A stretch of 64,000 nucleotides of DNA, taken from positions 1 through 64,000 of the forward strand of contig JAOVVO010000057.1 in NCBI GenBank assembly GCA_028564675.1, read 5' to 3'. This stretch comes from Onchocerca lupi. Lineage: Eukaryota > Nematoda > Chromadorea > Rhabditida > Onchocercidae. Shown one piece after another: positions 36,788 through 50,243 of this stretch (within the stretch, counting starts at the first letter, position 1; the number at the start of each line of letters is the position of its first letter). Made by a program: the position numbers and the translations under genes. The notes beneath the pieces are model-generated. The model saw nothing but the letters and a program-made list of their open reading frames with translations. It searched no databases and had not been told where the DNA came from.

Positions 36788-37532
36788 TGTCGTGAAAGTT
36801 TTATTGAGAGGATAATTTGTCAAGGATTTGTGGATCTTTGTTGGGTGTGTCAGTGTAAAACGCGCTAATATGAGGAAACCTTTATTTATACCTAAGGCAA
36901 TAATAGGAACAATAACAATAAAAAGGAAAGTAAAAAAAAATGACGATGTGATGATTGCTGGAGAAGTTGTTGTAGAAGAAGAAGCGGGAGAAGTTGATGA
37001 ATGTTGAAGACGAATTAATTTGTGAGCAATATGGCTGTCTTATATAGTGATTAGAAATGGGAGTGATTAAACAGAATTACAATTTTTTAGAGCTATTACA
37101 AAATTGTTTCATGCCTTTAGTACATAGATATGTAAAATGATAAAGGATGGGTTACAATTTTTTCAAGCTGTTAGAAGATATTTGCATGGGATAATACATT
37201 TTTTTCTTACAGCATTCAGATATGCATAATTCGACATGTTAAATGATTATAAGTTAGATAACGGATTTAACTTTCAACATGCTAAATGATTACAAGTTAG
37301 ATAACAGATTACACTTTCGTCATGGGAAAATGTTAAAAATTGAGATGAATCAATTTTCTGGAAAATTCTATGCAAAATATAATTTTATAATTAACAAAAG
37401 ATAATTTTACAATAATTCTAAAGATAATTTCATAATTATCCAATATTTATAATTCTTTAGGAAAACATATGGAAAACATTTTTATTTTTATTTGTTTAAA
37501 GTTTTATTTTAGTTTTCGCGACTTTCGCGACA
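36788..37532 (-). repeat. LTR-like terminal repeat of the BEL/Pao relic
   Basis: The 745-bp segment upstream of the gag relic begins (minus strand) TGTCGCGAAAG and ends TTTCACGACA, giving TGTCG...CGACA inverted ends. It contains a tandem repeat near 37231-37325 (unit about 50 bases, CTAAATGATTACAAGTTAGATAAC-type, two copies). A matching second LTR was not found at the other side, so the boundary is inferred from the inverted ends and the primer-binding site. Confidence 0.5.
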
Positions 37533-38219
37533 ATAACTTTCATATGAGAGAATTAAATCAAGCAACAATATTGAATTCAACATAAAACATCATATGAGAG
37601 AAACAAAAAGAAATATAATTGATCTTTTTCAACATCACAATTGGCGAAATTCTAAAATGTAGCTTGAAATTAAGGGCCATCAAAGTTAGGAGAGAAGAAA
37701 ATGAAAGAAAGAGCAACTAAGAAATCTTGGGAAAAATTTGGTTGAGGATTAAAAATTTTAACGTATTAAAATTATTTTGATAATTCAAAAAATCATTTTG
37801 GAGTCGACTGGCCAATTTTTATGCAAAACCACATATCTTTGAAAAAGGCCGATTCAAAACCCAAAACTCTGAAATAAAAATCAAATCTGCAAACCGCTTG
37901 AAATTATAGCATCAGTAGCGTTATTTGCGTAACTATATATGTTATTAAAAATATTTTTAAGTCCCTACGCCATTTCCTTTATTTTTATTTAGTCGTTCGC
38001 TTTGTCATCAATGCTACTACACTAATAAAATTTGTGGTTTCTTTAAGCAGTGTGCATTTTTTTTTCTTAGAACCAATCTTTATTGTTAGGCTTAAGTGAT
38101 ATGCAAAGATGATTGCAATCATTTAGAATTTAACATGGAATTAAATATATTTTTGACAATAGCAAATAGGACAAAATGTTCAAAACCAATATTCAAAGTT
38201 CCGGATGAGTTTTATGAAT
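37533..38219. other. Intergenic DNA between LTR relic and NRF-6-like gene
   Basis: AT-rich DNA which should contain the 3' UTR of the minus-strand gene that ends at 38220. No other feature seen. Confidence 0.5.
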
Positions 38220-41200
38220 TTAAGCATTTTGTTGCTTTTCACTTGAAGCAACATCATCAGCATATGATTTCAATACTGCTTCCTTTAACATCAGATCATC
38301 TGCATCGTCATTATTCACAACTCCAAATTGTACTTTTACTCGCGGTGGTTTTCGACATCGATGCGCCCTTATTTTTCCCACAATTTTATCGATTAACATA
38401 GTTTCCAAGATGGATACAGGTACTTCGAATGCTAAACTTAAGAACAAACCCGTAAAATATGCCATTGAAACGGTTATAGCAAACTGATAGAACTGAAAAA
38501 AAAAAAAAGGAAATCTTACATATATGGGACAAGACAGGGTGTTTTTAATTATTCGAATTATTAGATATTAATTGGAAAACATCCTCCTACGAGATGCTTA
38601 AAAATTATGAAACAAATCAAAATTTTTTGATATTTTGCCAATATGTCCAAAAACTTCTATTTTTCCTCTGCTCATAGTTGATATATAATGATTAAAAAAG
38701 TACAGTCTCGTTATAGTATTTATCGCATAAATCTTTTTATTATAAAATATCAGTGATGTGTGCATTCTAATTTTTTAGAGATAAAAAAAAAAGTATAGAG
38801 GAACCGTGCCATTTGGTAAACAGTAGTGAAATGAAAAGCATGTGGTCGACTTAAATAATAAATTTGTAACAAAATAGGATGAATGAGATAGGCACAGAAT
38901 GTTATACGACTTAATGGTATCCAGGCTCGCCAACCTAGTATATCATTTACTGCTCCTGAAATTAAGATTTCATTGACGATTTCTTTCAAGACTGTCATTA
39001 TATGCAACATGTGTTTTCACTGCAGAGAGCAAATGTTGATGAGGTTAAGCGTTCAAAATTCAGAAATTGGTCGTCGCATTGAAAGTGCAAAAATAATTTG
39101 AATTTTTAACCGAGCTAACCTCCATATCCAGTAGCACATGCGAAAGTAACCCATGCTAAACTTAAAGCATACGCATTGCGTCCGAATAAAGCATAGATAA
39201 TACGCTCTGCTTCTGATATATCGCCTGTTCGAGCGTAATTATACAAACCAAACACGGCTAGAAGTCCAAAAATGGTAGACAAAATCCAACCTGTGACTAT
39301 TTTCCACTGAAAAATGAGAAATAAAGAATTTAGAAAAAGTGAAATTGCTTTCTGAAAATAATTTCCTTTCTTTTTCTTCTTTAAATTTAGAAATACCCTC
39401 GGAAATGTCGGTCGAAGTGTACATTTATGTAGTGCATATCCTATCAATATACCAATTATATAAGGATTGCAACGAATATATGGTTTTACATAAACATCCG
39501 GCCAATATGTGTTCAGATCCTGTACTCTGCAATTTTCTCATTATTGTTTGTAAAACTTGGATCATAGAGTTGAGCTTAATTCAGCATTTATGTTTTTCAT
39601 TTATTTAATTTTGTTAAACAAACTTTACAATTGATTTCAAGGGACTAAGTGATCTCAAAAAATTAGCAAAGAATTTAGATATTCATGAAAGATTCAGAAA
39701 AGAAAATGGAGAAACGTACAATTGTAATTTAGCGGTAAGTATGGGCGCAGGTGGATAATTATTTGCAAGAATGATGAATAAATGTACCAGGGATGATACT
39801 GTAATAAGGGACAATGCAATGATGATGCCAACAAGCTGTTTTCTATAAGTTGACTTTAAATGACTTTAAATTTAATTTATGCTGAAGAAGTTTCCATATC
39901 AAACGCTTAAATATTTAGAACTGATAAATGAGTAAATAAACCTATCTTCATAATTAAGAAATAAATGATACAAATGAATGATTAAACCCACTAACTTGTA
40001 CAAAAGTATAAGAAGTATTGGTGAAAATAAATGAAACTGCATGTCATTGGCCATGTACCATGTCCATCCCATGCACTCCAAATATTATAGCTTTCATATT
40101 GTACTAATTTTATCAAAAGTCTTATAGAAGGCTCAAAGAAGAGATCATCTTTCAAATAAAAATTATACTATCAAAAAGTTTCAAAAATATAACTGATAAA
40201 TGGAATCGAATACAATATGGTTGAGGAAGAACGGAAAGGGCTAAATAGTTTAGCTTTACATAAATAGATAAAGTTTAGCTTTACATAAATAGATAAAGCT
40301 TTACATAAATAGACAAAGAACGAATATCTTTATAAATCTCAAAAGCCATAATTTATGAAATAAAACTCATAAGAGACAGGTCAAAATGGAGCAAACTATA
40401 TCAAGAACCATGAAGAACTTACAACTTCAACATCTTGTAATAAAAAATTATTCATGTAGATTAGATTAGTCCACCAACTTTTGCGGCAATAGTTCGCTTC
40501 AATCGGCCGCCAAAATGGTCCGTCGGAAAAATGTGTCAACAGCGTGACATCCAAAACCATAATCATTAAATATATCGGAGTAAGCCTTTAATAAACGAGT
40601 GAAAAACACTATAGTGATATACTTAATCTGCTAATTTGTTGAAGATTACATAGTAATAAATAGAATTCCGACATATACCAGGGGGAATAAATACAAACCT
40701 GATGTATCGATGAATGTAGAAAAGTGACCACATATCTAATGAAAATATTGAACGACCTTTTGCAGCTTCCTTTTTAAACTTTTCCATAAACAAGTATGAA
40801 GTTAACATACCACTGAAAATTAATCGCATAATTTCAAACATGCTCATGGAAATTCAAAAATGACACGGGATTTCTGAAACTGAACTTGAATCTAAACTCA
40901 ATAACACAAATTCGAAATAACTTGAAATCTTTGAAATTTCTGAAAATTTCAGATCTTCAGTGCCAAAAACAATCTATGAGTCGTCAAAATAAAATTATAA
41001 CCTAAGATAGAAAAATGAATCGACGGCAAGCGGTGCTTGTACAATGATAAGGTTTAGAAATTTCTGCGGGAATGCAATCATTGTGGGTAATAAGTTATCT
41101 GAAAAAAATTTATTTAAGGAGTGCAATGGAAATTTAAAATTCTAGCCTGTATAAATCTGATTTCTAAAGCATCGCTAATTAAATATTGATCGCAACTCTT

Positions 41201-44200
41201 GAATTGTTCATTTCTTACGTAAAAAGGTGTTTTCTAGCTTAATACTTCCATTATTTGAGAATTTTAAACTAAACGCACCAACTGTCAGAGTGCTGACAGC
41301 ATAATAATAAGAATGACCAAGGATGATCCAGAACATACTAAGAACTCGAGTACCATGAAGACAGTGTATCTGATTACTTTGTTTCTCGGTTTTTAAGATA
41401 TTTCGTCCATTGGTGTAAACCGAAAATGCTAGTAATACTTTTATGAACCAGTCTGAAATATTACAAAGTTAAAGGAATAATTAATTTTGAAAAATTCTCA
41501 TTAACAAATTCTTATAATTATTAACAAAATTATTAACTTGTAATTATTAACAAATTTTGATTTTTATGTTTTCAGCCTTTGTATTTTGATGGAGTAAGAT
41601 GCCAAAAAGATTGTTGCCTTGAGGATTATGTCTCAGATTGGTATGTGTTTCAGAAATGAAGAGAGGAATTCGAGTTAAATTCTACTTTTTACCGATGCTC
41701 TTTTCTAGCTTATTGTTTGTTTTAACTGTCATGGTGGGTATAAAAAGACTTTGTTGACTTGATTTGTACATTGTAAAAAGTTGATTAGTAAAATGAGAAT
41801 TATTACTTCGTGGAACGTCATTTTTGATCTCAATAGTCAATACAAATGGTAATCAACAATAAAACTTCTTAGATAAAAACAAAGAGCTTTGGAAAAATAA
41901 GTCATGATACAAATTTACTTTGTTAGTCATGATACAAACAGTAAGTCATGATACAAATTTACTTTGTTTTTTACTGAACATCTCATTGTTTTCATTCCTT
42001 AATTCCGCTTGATGAACAACATAATCATAGAGGGTGCCGAATAGCATTAATACTAGTATGAAAAGTACAAAAAATCTGAAAAAAGTTTAACTTATACTGA
42101 AATAGAAAATTTGAAATGTAAGAATGAATACTAAATGAACACATTTAAGAGAAGAATTTCTTTGAATTTTAAGATTTTTTAATTTTTTTTCTCATTTCAA
42201 AATTCATGGATTTTCAACGAATTTACAATTTAAAATAACTCGTAAATCTTGAAGTGAGTTGGATGCAAAGCATAAATGAAAGACTTTGGTGCTTCGCAAC
42301 CTCCAAAAGATTTAACATTCCACTCAAACAAAAATAAATCTGTCGGCCTTTAATATAATTCAATAATATTATGAGTTCGTGTGTATCTGAATACTTTTAT
42401 CGAAATCACTATATATTCAAAAATTTAAATTCAGACCAAAATAACACACTTACAGCACAATCAGTGAATTCGAATCATGCGAAAGTTGAGAATGAGGCAG
42501 ATTATTGCGACAAACAATATCAACATTGCATACCACTTGTCGTCCAATCGCATCTTCAGTTGATTTGTAAACTGTAACTCAAAACAGTTGAATTCTTAAA
42601 TTTCATAACTTTCCAAATGACTCATAGCCGCAAGATATATCACAACAATATTTGCTAGCAGAAAGTTTTTTAATTTTTATTGCTAACATTCAGATTTTCT
42701 CTAATCTTAAATGCACCAAAGATCATACAGAAAAAAAAATTCACCCAATTCGAAAATTTTTTTTACATCATAATTTGTGCAAGAATCTGGCGTACAGATG
42801 CCGTAATTGAGAACCGGAATTAAAGTGAAGCATGTATTATCATCATTAATTGTTTCATTTGAGCGCCAAATGTTTGGGCTCCTAAAAAAATTATTCAAAA
42901 AAGCAAATATTCCAAAACTCTTGGTTTAATCAGACATAACAAATTAAATTGAGTTGAGGAATCATTAGAAAATTCCTGCTTTGAATTACAATTATATCTA
43001 AAAATTGCAACTTCTTGAGATCATCGATTTCAAATGATATGAACTTGAGCTATTATATATATCAAAAATGAGAAGTAAAAAAAAAAGAAAAAGAAATCTA
43101 ATTGAAAAAGTTAAGATGAAAACTGAAACAAATAATATATTCATATTTGCTGAAATGATGTAAAAACAAATCTGCAATGTTCATTAGAATCTTCAGTAGA
43201 GCGAGAACCAATATTTCTGAATGGGTTAGCAGAATTGTATGATTGGAAGCTGGCCATGCAGTACTGACCCGACCATCTTTGCCTGAATAAAATCCACTTA
43301 ATTGTTTGAATCTTCTGAAATTTTCTCAAATAGGAGGAGATGAAAGCGAAATTATTGTATTTTTCGGTCAAAAAATTTGTTCGCTTAAATATTCGAGTGG
43401 TTGAAAATAATTGAAGAGCAGAGAAAATATACTGCTGGCGATTTTTGACAACTGAAATACGCCGGCAAGCACTCCAAGATCCGATCCAGAGATTATTGCC
43501 GTTTAAGATACCAGGCGGTATTTTGCCCATCGCATCTAGTACTGCAAAAAAAAAAAAAAAAATAGCAGGATAATTGGTCAAAACAAACATTAAAGTTACT
43601 TGCTGCATGAATAGTCCCTAAATGAAATAAATCATAAATTGAAAAAGCTATCAATTAATGAGCGAATAAGTCATATGTAAGTGCAGAAAGTCTTCAAATA
43701 TGATAAAAAAATAAAATCATCACATTATCAAAAGGATACCATTGAAAATCCACTGCTGATTTCGATGACTGCGAGCTTCAAATTCACAAGTACAATTAAT
43801 ACAGTCGTTACTTTGCTCATTAGAACGAGTATAATCCAAAGCTGTCCATAGAAAATAAGCTATATCAGCAAGACAGGCTGATGAAACGTCATATTTCTGA
43901 AAATAAATTTGCAAAATATAAGAATATTCCGTGAATTGTTCTAATATCTGAAAGAATTCCATTAAGAAATCCCATTCTGATTAGCTTCATCAATTATGAA
44001 AGTCATCCGATTGTACATCATTGCTTATCCAAATAGGAAATCCGTAATTTCTAAAATTTTAGATCATTTTTGCTAATTCTTTTAAATTCCCTAAATTATC
44101 AGTCACTATCAAAAGTGTTTCATGCATTCAAAAAATGCTATTAGAGTTATCAGGCTATCATATCGGGCATAGTTACAGGACAGCAGCAAAGCAGTTTAAC

Positions 44201-44955
44201 ATCAGATATACCATTTGGTTAGCCTCGGGAAAAATCAGCTTAATTCTTCCTCTGAATAGATTATTGATCATTTACCTCTACATCAAGTAAGATATAAAGG
44301 TATCTTTTTCATTTACTTCAATTTTGCGGAAAATATGCCTTCTAAAATCATTGTAATCATACTTAAGAATCGCGAGATGGTAAGAAATTCAGGAATTAGA
44401 ATAATAGTATTATATATTTGATTTTTAATTAAATTTTCAATGCGCTAGTTGTTTTCTTATAATCAGAAAAAACATAGGAATTAAACAAATAAAAAAATTA
44501 ATGAACATTGAGCAAATAAAAAATACAAGTCAATTGATTCGATACATTTAATTTGTTCAATCAAACAAATTAAGTAAATGAAATCAACTGATTTAAGATA
44601 AATGAATAACAAATAAAGGAAAGAAGCAAGAAAAAAAAAAGGAAGAAACTAAAGAAACTAATACCTTCAACGGTTCGAGCAAAGTAAGTAATCGTTGAAT
44701 GTATGATTCATCACCTGCTTTCAATGCTTTCTCAAACTTGTTCGTTGGACGAAGAAATAAAGTTTTGAGGAAATCCAAATCAACGATTAGTTGCCATTGT
44801 GAGTCAGCGAAAAATTCGGTAACAAATGCTCCCAGCACACTATCTGTCTCTTTTTTATCTCCCAATCGGATTTCTTCTTCCAAAAAGTCATCATTAGCAA
44901 TAACGAGGAGAAGTTGAAAGAACAGAAGAAAATAAATTTCTTTCAAAATTTGCAT
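38220..44955 (-). CDS. NRF-6-type acyltransferase (NRF domain plus acyltransferase-3)
   Basis: Exons: 44955-44665, 43896-43740, 43617-43600, 43541-43433, 43282-about 43209, 42881-42745, 42571-42454, 42075-41975, 41452-41279, 41098-41002, 40812-40699, 40585-40423, 40075-39996, 39842-39720, 39526-39397, 39306-39120, 38955-38822, 38492-38220; about 826 aa. A signal peptide (ILKEIYFLLFFQLLLVIAN) leads into the extracellular NRF domain (LDAMGKIPPGIL, WIGSWSACR, GQYC, YGICTPDSC, VCNVDIVC). The acyltransferase-3 part has a membrane helix, then FSVYTNGRNIL, LHGTRVLSMFWIILGHSYYY, NLLPTMIAFP, YWPDVYVKPYIR and ISRITFCAYLIHP-like LSRITFCAYLIHP. In C. elegans such proteins act in uptake or transport of lipids and small molecules in intestine and cuticle-facing tissue. 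Exon 3 is an 18-nt micro-exon. The exon 5 donor is unresolved: exon 6 needs phase 2, but the visible donor after AAT ATT G is phase 1. C. elegans has many paralogues, so no symbol is assigned. Confidence 0.9.
40250..40317. repeat. Intronic tandem repeat, three units
   Basis: Two copies of AGCTTTACATAAATAGATAAAG and a shorter third (CTTTACATAAATAGACAAAG) lie in the intron between NRF-6-like exons ending 40423 and starting 40075. Confidence 0.8.
41898..41969. repeat. Intronic tandem repeat of an AGTCATGATACAAA unit
   Basis: Three copies, two extended by TTTACTTTGTT, lie just inside the intron after the NRF-6-like exon ending at 41975. Confidence 0.8.
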
Positions 44956-46938
44956 AAGGTACCGTAAACTTCGGAATTTTCCAAAATATCAGTGTCTTTC
45001 CGTAAATTATGACTCTTGAATGGGACTAGCAGTCAGTGAAATTTCTCACTGATATAGTAGCAAATCATTGCTTTCCGGTGGTAGCAATGTTTAATTTCAG
45101 CAAGCTTATCAATGCTTATCAGTGCAACGGAATGTGTTTTATCAATTAGATCAAATGAAGCGATGTTATCAGTTAGATTACAGGTAGTTTAAGCCACAAA
45201 TAGAAGCATACAAGAAGGTTTGCTGCTTGCTGTATGGTTGTAGTGAAATCGATTATCAATCAAAATTTTCAATTTCACATCAAGTGTTGCTTCCCCTGTG
45301 AAATGGAACAGCAACAGCTGAACAACAATGATTCATCCCTCAAATTTATCTCCCTCTACTATGAGATTTCACAAGTTGTTTATTTATGATAATACTGATT
45401 GAAGATAAGGAGGAAGACACGACGAGAATTATTTGCATTTAAATTTCTATAATAAAGATGAAACTTTTGATTTGAAATATTCTGATAGATCAGAATGATA
45501 ACAACAAATGCTTTTCATCTCTCAAACCTTTTCATTTTTTTCTTTTTCTATAGTTTTTATTTACCTAAGCAAATAAGAATTCATAAATTTCTATTCCTGA
45601 CTAGTATTCAGCTACAAGTTCACAAGACATATACCGGACTGGACAAACGATAATTATTTCGTTTATTGTGATAAGGGCGAAAGATAAAATTATTTATTAG
45701 TTCAATTAACAACAGCATTAGTAATTAATAACAATAACAACCTGGGTAATAATAATAATGAAAATCAACGGAAAACAGATGACCACAAAACAGAGAAGAT
45801 CGAGAAATTCCCATCATGATATCGTAATTATCAGCTGCTGATAATACTCAAGATAGTTCGGCTAAAGATCTGTAACATGCTGCTAACGGTTAACTTCTGA
45901 TAAAATATGCATTACTGCCACAAATTTGTCAGACTTTATATCTTTCCTGATTTGGAAAAAAATTACAAATGGATAATATATCGAAAAAAAAAAAAAGAAA
46001 AATTGATCTCAAGGAGTTGTAGTCTGAACCAACTTTGTATAACTCATGACAATAATTGACCGAATAAATCAGTAATCTCATTAAAATGAAATTCAAAAGG
46101 CCTAATCAAATTTCCCGTGATCCTTAGCCCTACGAAATCCATTTTTACAGCAATCATTAAAGAATTGCCGATTTTTAAAGGAATCGAATTTTTAAATAAT
46201 GTGCATGTTGTAAATTGTATAGCTTAAATGCTCCCAAAAATCTTACTAATGTTGATGATTCGACTTCCTTTGATTTTTAAATGATCACTAATAGATCGAT
46301 GAAATTTCACACCTCCTGCGATTCGCAAACACTAAAGTCATTAATACTCATACAAATCTTTAATACTCAAAATTTCGATCTCTGAAGACATGCAGCATGT
46401 AAATACGTATATGCTCGCACAAGCAAACTCTTGCTATGCAAGTCCAACACTTGATAGATTATCAATTACTAATCGATGCAAATTCGATAAGTTAATGATT
46501 CTGGAAATTTTCTTTAAGAACTTGAAAAAAATGCTAGGAAAAGTAGCAGTGAGAATATCTTTACTTGTACACATATGTAACAAACATGTGGAATGTCATT
46601 AGACACAAGTATAGTCAACAAACAGCCAAAATGAACAAATAATTAAGAAAATTAAAAGTAATGAAAAAGATATTGATTAAACACGTAATCTGACCTTCCA
46701 GTGTCTCGATATCTGCATAATCTGATTGATGAGACGATTTTTTTACCGGGAAAATCATAATTTTACAATTTTATGATTACTAACTAATAATGATTGCTGA
46801 GTAATTTTGAAGAACTTAAAATTAGAGTGGAAGAAAAAAATGACGAATAAAAACTGACGATTGAGCTATATGCCGGTAAAACATTCAAAATCAACATTCT
46901 GAAGGATCGATGGTCAAACAAAAGATATATTTAAAAAC
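44956..46938. other. Intergenic DNA between NRF-6-like and sap-49
   Basis: About 2 kb of AT-rich DNA. It should contain the promoter of the NRF-6-like gene and the 3' UTR of sap-49. The open frames are short; no conserved segment recognised. Confidence 0.5.
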
Positions 46939-49613
46939 TTATGACGATGTGGGCGGAGCGGGAGCAGATGTTGGAGGAGGTGGTGGTCGAGAAGGACGTA
47001 TGACTGGAGGAGGTGGAGGACGCATCATTCGTACTGAAGGAGGTGGTGGTGGAGGAAATGACGCACGACCTTGAATAGGAGGAAATGGTGGTGGTATTCG
47101 AGGGAAACCTCGTGGAGGAGGTGGTGGAGGTGGCGTTGGCGTCGGTGTTGTTGGTGGTCGTATTCCTGGTGTTATAGGTGGTGGCGGTGGCATTCCCCAC
47201 ACTGGTAACGGAGCTGAAAATTTCGATTCGTGAACAATAATTCTATAGGGATGGAAAGAAACTAAAATCAATTTTGAATTTTAAATTAAGAGATTGCAAA
47301 ATAATTCAGTACCTTAGATGCCACGAAATATAACTGAATTTTGCTTAATTTTACTAGAAGATTATAAAAGTAAATAAAAAAAACAATGTTATGAAAATCA
47401 AATCATCAAATATTTACCACTCATTGGCGGCGGTGGTCTCGGAGTCCCGAGTGGTGTTGGCGGAGCAGGTGGTGGAGGTGGTGGTGGAATCGGTGTTGCG
47501 CCAGGTGTGGGCATAGGTGGTGGAGGTGGTGGAAAGATTGCAGGTGGTGGTGCAGCCATTGGTGGGATCATTGGTGGAGGTATCGGAGGGCCTGGTGGTG
47601 GTGGATGAAGCACAGGCACAAGCGGCAGTTTCCCATCAGAGAATATTTGATTCGGTTTGTCTGAAGGGAACAAAGGATTCTGCGCAGCTAGCATTCGCTC
47701 TGCAGCAGTACCATGTCGTTCACCCTGAAATTTTAACAAAAATTGAAATCAGCGAGACCGCTAATTTCAGCATTTCCAGTTAATAAGAAACCCAAGACTG
47801 CTAAATCTATATTTAGCAGAAAAATTAAAAATGTCAAGTGTTAATGAAGAAATTTTGGAAGGTTGGAAGTCAAAACTAAGAGTAAATAAATACAATAATT
47901 CCTCTGCTTTACATGAAAATTCCATAAATAAAAATTAATTTAAAATATGAAAATAATGTTTTACCGATCTATCTCGGACAAAAAAAGTACCAGAACTGAA
48001 AAACAAAAATGAGAAAAAGAACAAACCTTTGTATCCTTTTTGAATGCATAACTCACTGTAATAGCTCGATTGCAAAGAAACTGCCCATTCATTGCTTCAA
48101 TAGCTGAATCTGATGCTTCGAACGATGCAAAATTCACAAATGCAAAACCTTTACTATTACCTGTCTCAGCATCACGCATTATTTTCGGAACCTGAAAATG
48201 ACTATCATAGATTTAGGCAGAAATATAATAATAACCAATATTTTCAGTAATGTATCATGAAATATTGTAAAACCACACAACATATTTTTTCAAATAAAAC
48301 TATAGCGTTGGAACAAAATCTATCTTCTTTTGAACAAAGTGAAAAAGAGGGCTTTTCTCTATGTACATATGATAAAGAAACCAGAGCTACAAACCATGAG
48401 TTTAATTATAAGACTATAGAAAAATTCATGATTATGTCAACTGAGACAAGAAAAAAGACCTGCAAAATAACTCCAAATGCACTGAATGTATCAAAAAGTA
48501 ATTTCTCATCCACTTCTGGATCCAGATTACCAACGAATACATTTGCGCCAACATCCATATTTTTCTCATGGGCTGATGCCTTATTTACCTGGAAAAATCG
48601 TTTGGTTACTTCTATTTCAGATGAATTTCATTGTGTTAGCTATATTTACTGAAACCATACTAAGAAAATTAGGAAAAAATGAGAAAAATATTAGATATGA
48701 GAGAAAGTGAGCTATGAAAAAACAAGAACAACTCAGAATTTTTATGAAAATTAAGAATTCCATTTAGATTTCAGTTATACTGTTACTAAAATTATAACTG
48801 TCCTGCAATTTAAATTATACTTTCTAACCAAAATACATTTACAGTTCATCAATCAGTTCTTCAATCTGGGCGCATTTAGAATGAATGATTTCCAAAAATT
48901 TTAATAACCTTTATAGGTTTCCCATACAATTTTATCATGTTCATGATCTTGATTGCGTAATCAGCATCTTCTTCACCCATGAATTCAATAAAACCAAAGC
49001 TGAAATTAAAACTCTTGCAAATAGGAGTTAATAACCAAATTAACTTGATAAAGATGAATAAAAGCAAAAGGAATCAATAACCAGGTTATATAAATCAAAG
49101 TTCTATTTAAACGCTCTGACTTGCAAATTTAAATGAAGATTCAATATTAGATTTGAAATCCAATTCTAAATTCAATAATGAAATAACCCCTGATGTGAAC
49201 TTGTCACTCGATCTTTCGGCATATTCACTGATACAACCGGTCCTGCTTGTACGAATAATTCCCATAAAATTCCATCAGTCACTTTCTCATCCAAACCGCC
49301 AACGTAAATTGTGGCGTCTAGAATAACGCTTTATGCAGTTGATAATAACATTATTTTCACAATCTAACGGAAAGACAGCGTAACGTAATAATTTTCAAAG
49401 AAAAAATAAAAAATTAAATAGTTTTCAAATGCACTTATATAATTCAAAAATTCGAATTCAAAAATAACACTAAACTCCATTCCAAGACAAAAGAGCAAGG
49501 GCAACACATTACCTAAACAAAACTTCTATTATGAATGAAATACTCGTTACGCATTTAGAAGAAAATCAAATTCACTCACCCTGGTTCCTCTCCAAAATAG
49601 GTCCTGCCGACAT
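46939..49613 (-). CDS. sap-49: Splicing factor 3B subunit 4 (SAP49)
   Basis: Seven exons, phases consistent: 49613-49580, 49317-49188, 48999-48909, 48588-48460, 48191-48027, 47724-47418, 47213-46939; 376 aa. The protein begins MSAGPILERNQDATIYVGGL. Two RRMs follow: RNP2 IYVGGL (15-20) and RNP1 QGFGFIEF (54-61); then VFVGNL (102-107) and KGFAFVNF (142-149). After RRM2 comes the family-specific GERHGTAAERMLAAQNPLFP, then a proline-rich tail of about 170 residues with long PPPP runs. SF3B4 is part of the U2 snRNP SF3b complex; it contacts SF3B2 (SAP145) and pre-mRNA upstream of the branch point. The ATG lies 17 bases after an acceptor (CTACTACAG). It sits 631 bp downstream of arp-6 on the same strand. 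Confidence 0.97.
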
Positions 49614-50243
49614 ATTCGGATGTGAAACTGTAGTAGGTGAAACAATCAAGTTGGAATCAAGCTTATTCAACAGTAAACTACTTTCTGAAACATCAGAAAT
49701 CATTAGCAATAGTTCCGAAAAAAAACTCAACATCCCAATTATTCGGATCACACTTTCTACTATGGTCCATCAATGAAAGTTTAGATCTTCACTACAGAAG
49801 AGACATGAATCATTTGTGACGCAAGCCTATAAGGGAGAAGAGGAAAAAGAAGGTGGCTTCATTTCAGATGTAAGATAAGCAATCTTAAAAGAATTAGAAA
49901 CCGATCAACTCGCCATTAGCTTATTCTCTCCGATTTATAATGAATTTTTGCGGTTGAAGGACACTACAATTTAGATTCATGATGGCTTACGGATCACACA
50001 TAATATCCTCACAGATCTTAAATGCCATGTTAGCAGATGTTATCTACGAAATGTCAACCAGTACCAACTTTCGAGTAGAAAAGTAAAATCCGAATTTCAA
50101 TGAAAATGAAAAATCATTTTAAAATATTTTCATGAATAATACAAGAAATATGATATCCAATATTGTCAAAAAACTTTTTATTAGATACAGTTATGGCAAT
50201 GAGATCGTTATTAACAATGAATCCTGCAAAAAAACAGCAAAAA

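Noticed and set aside
43141..43608. 155-codon minus-strand open frame
   Set aside because: It runs through real NRF-6-like exons 4 and 5 and the intervening intron, partly in a wrong frame; the spliced exon model explains the conserved parts.
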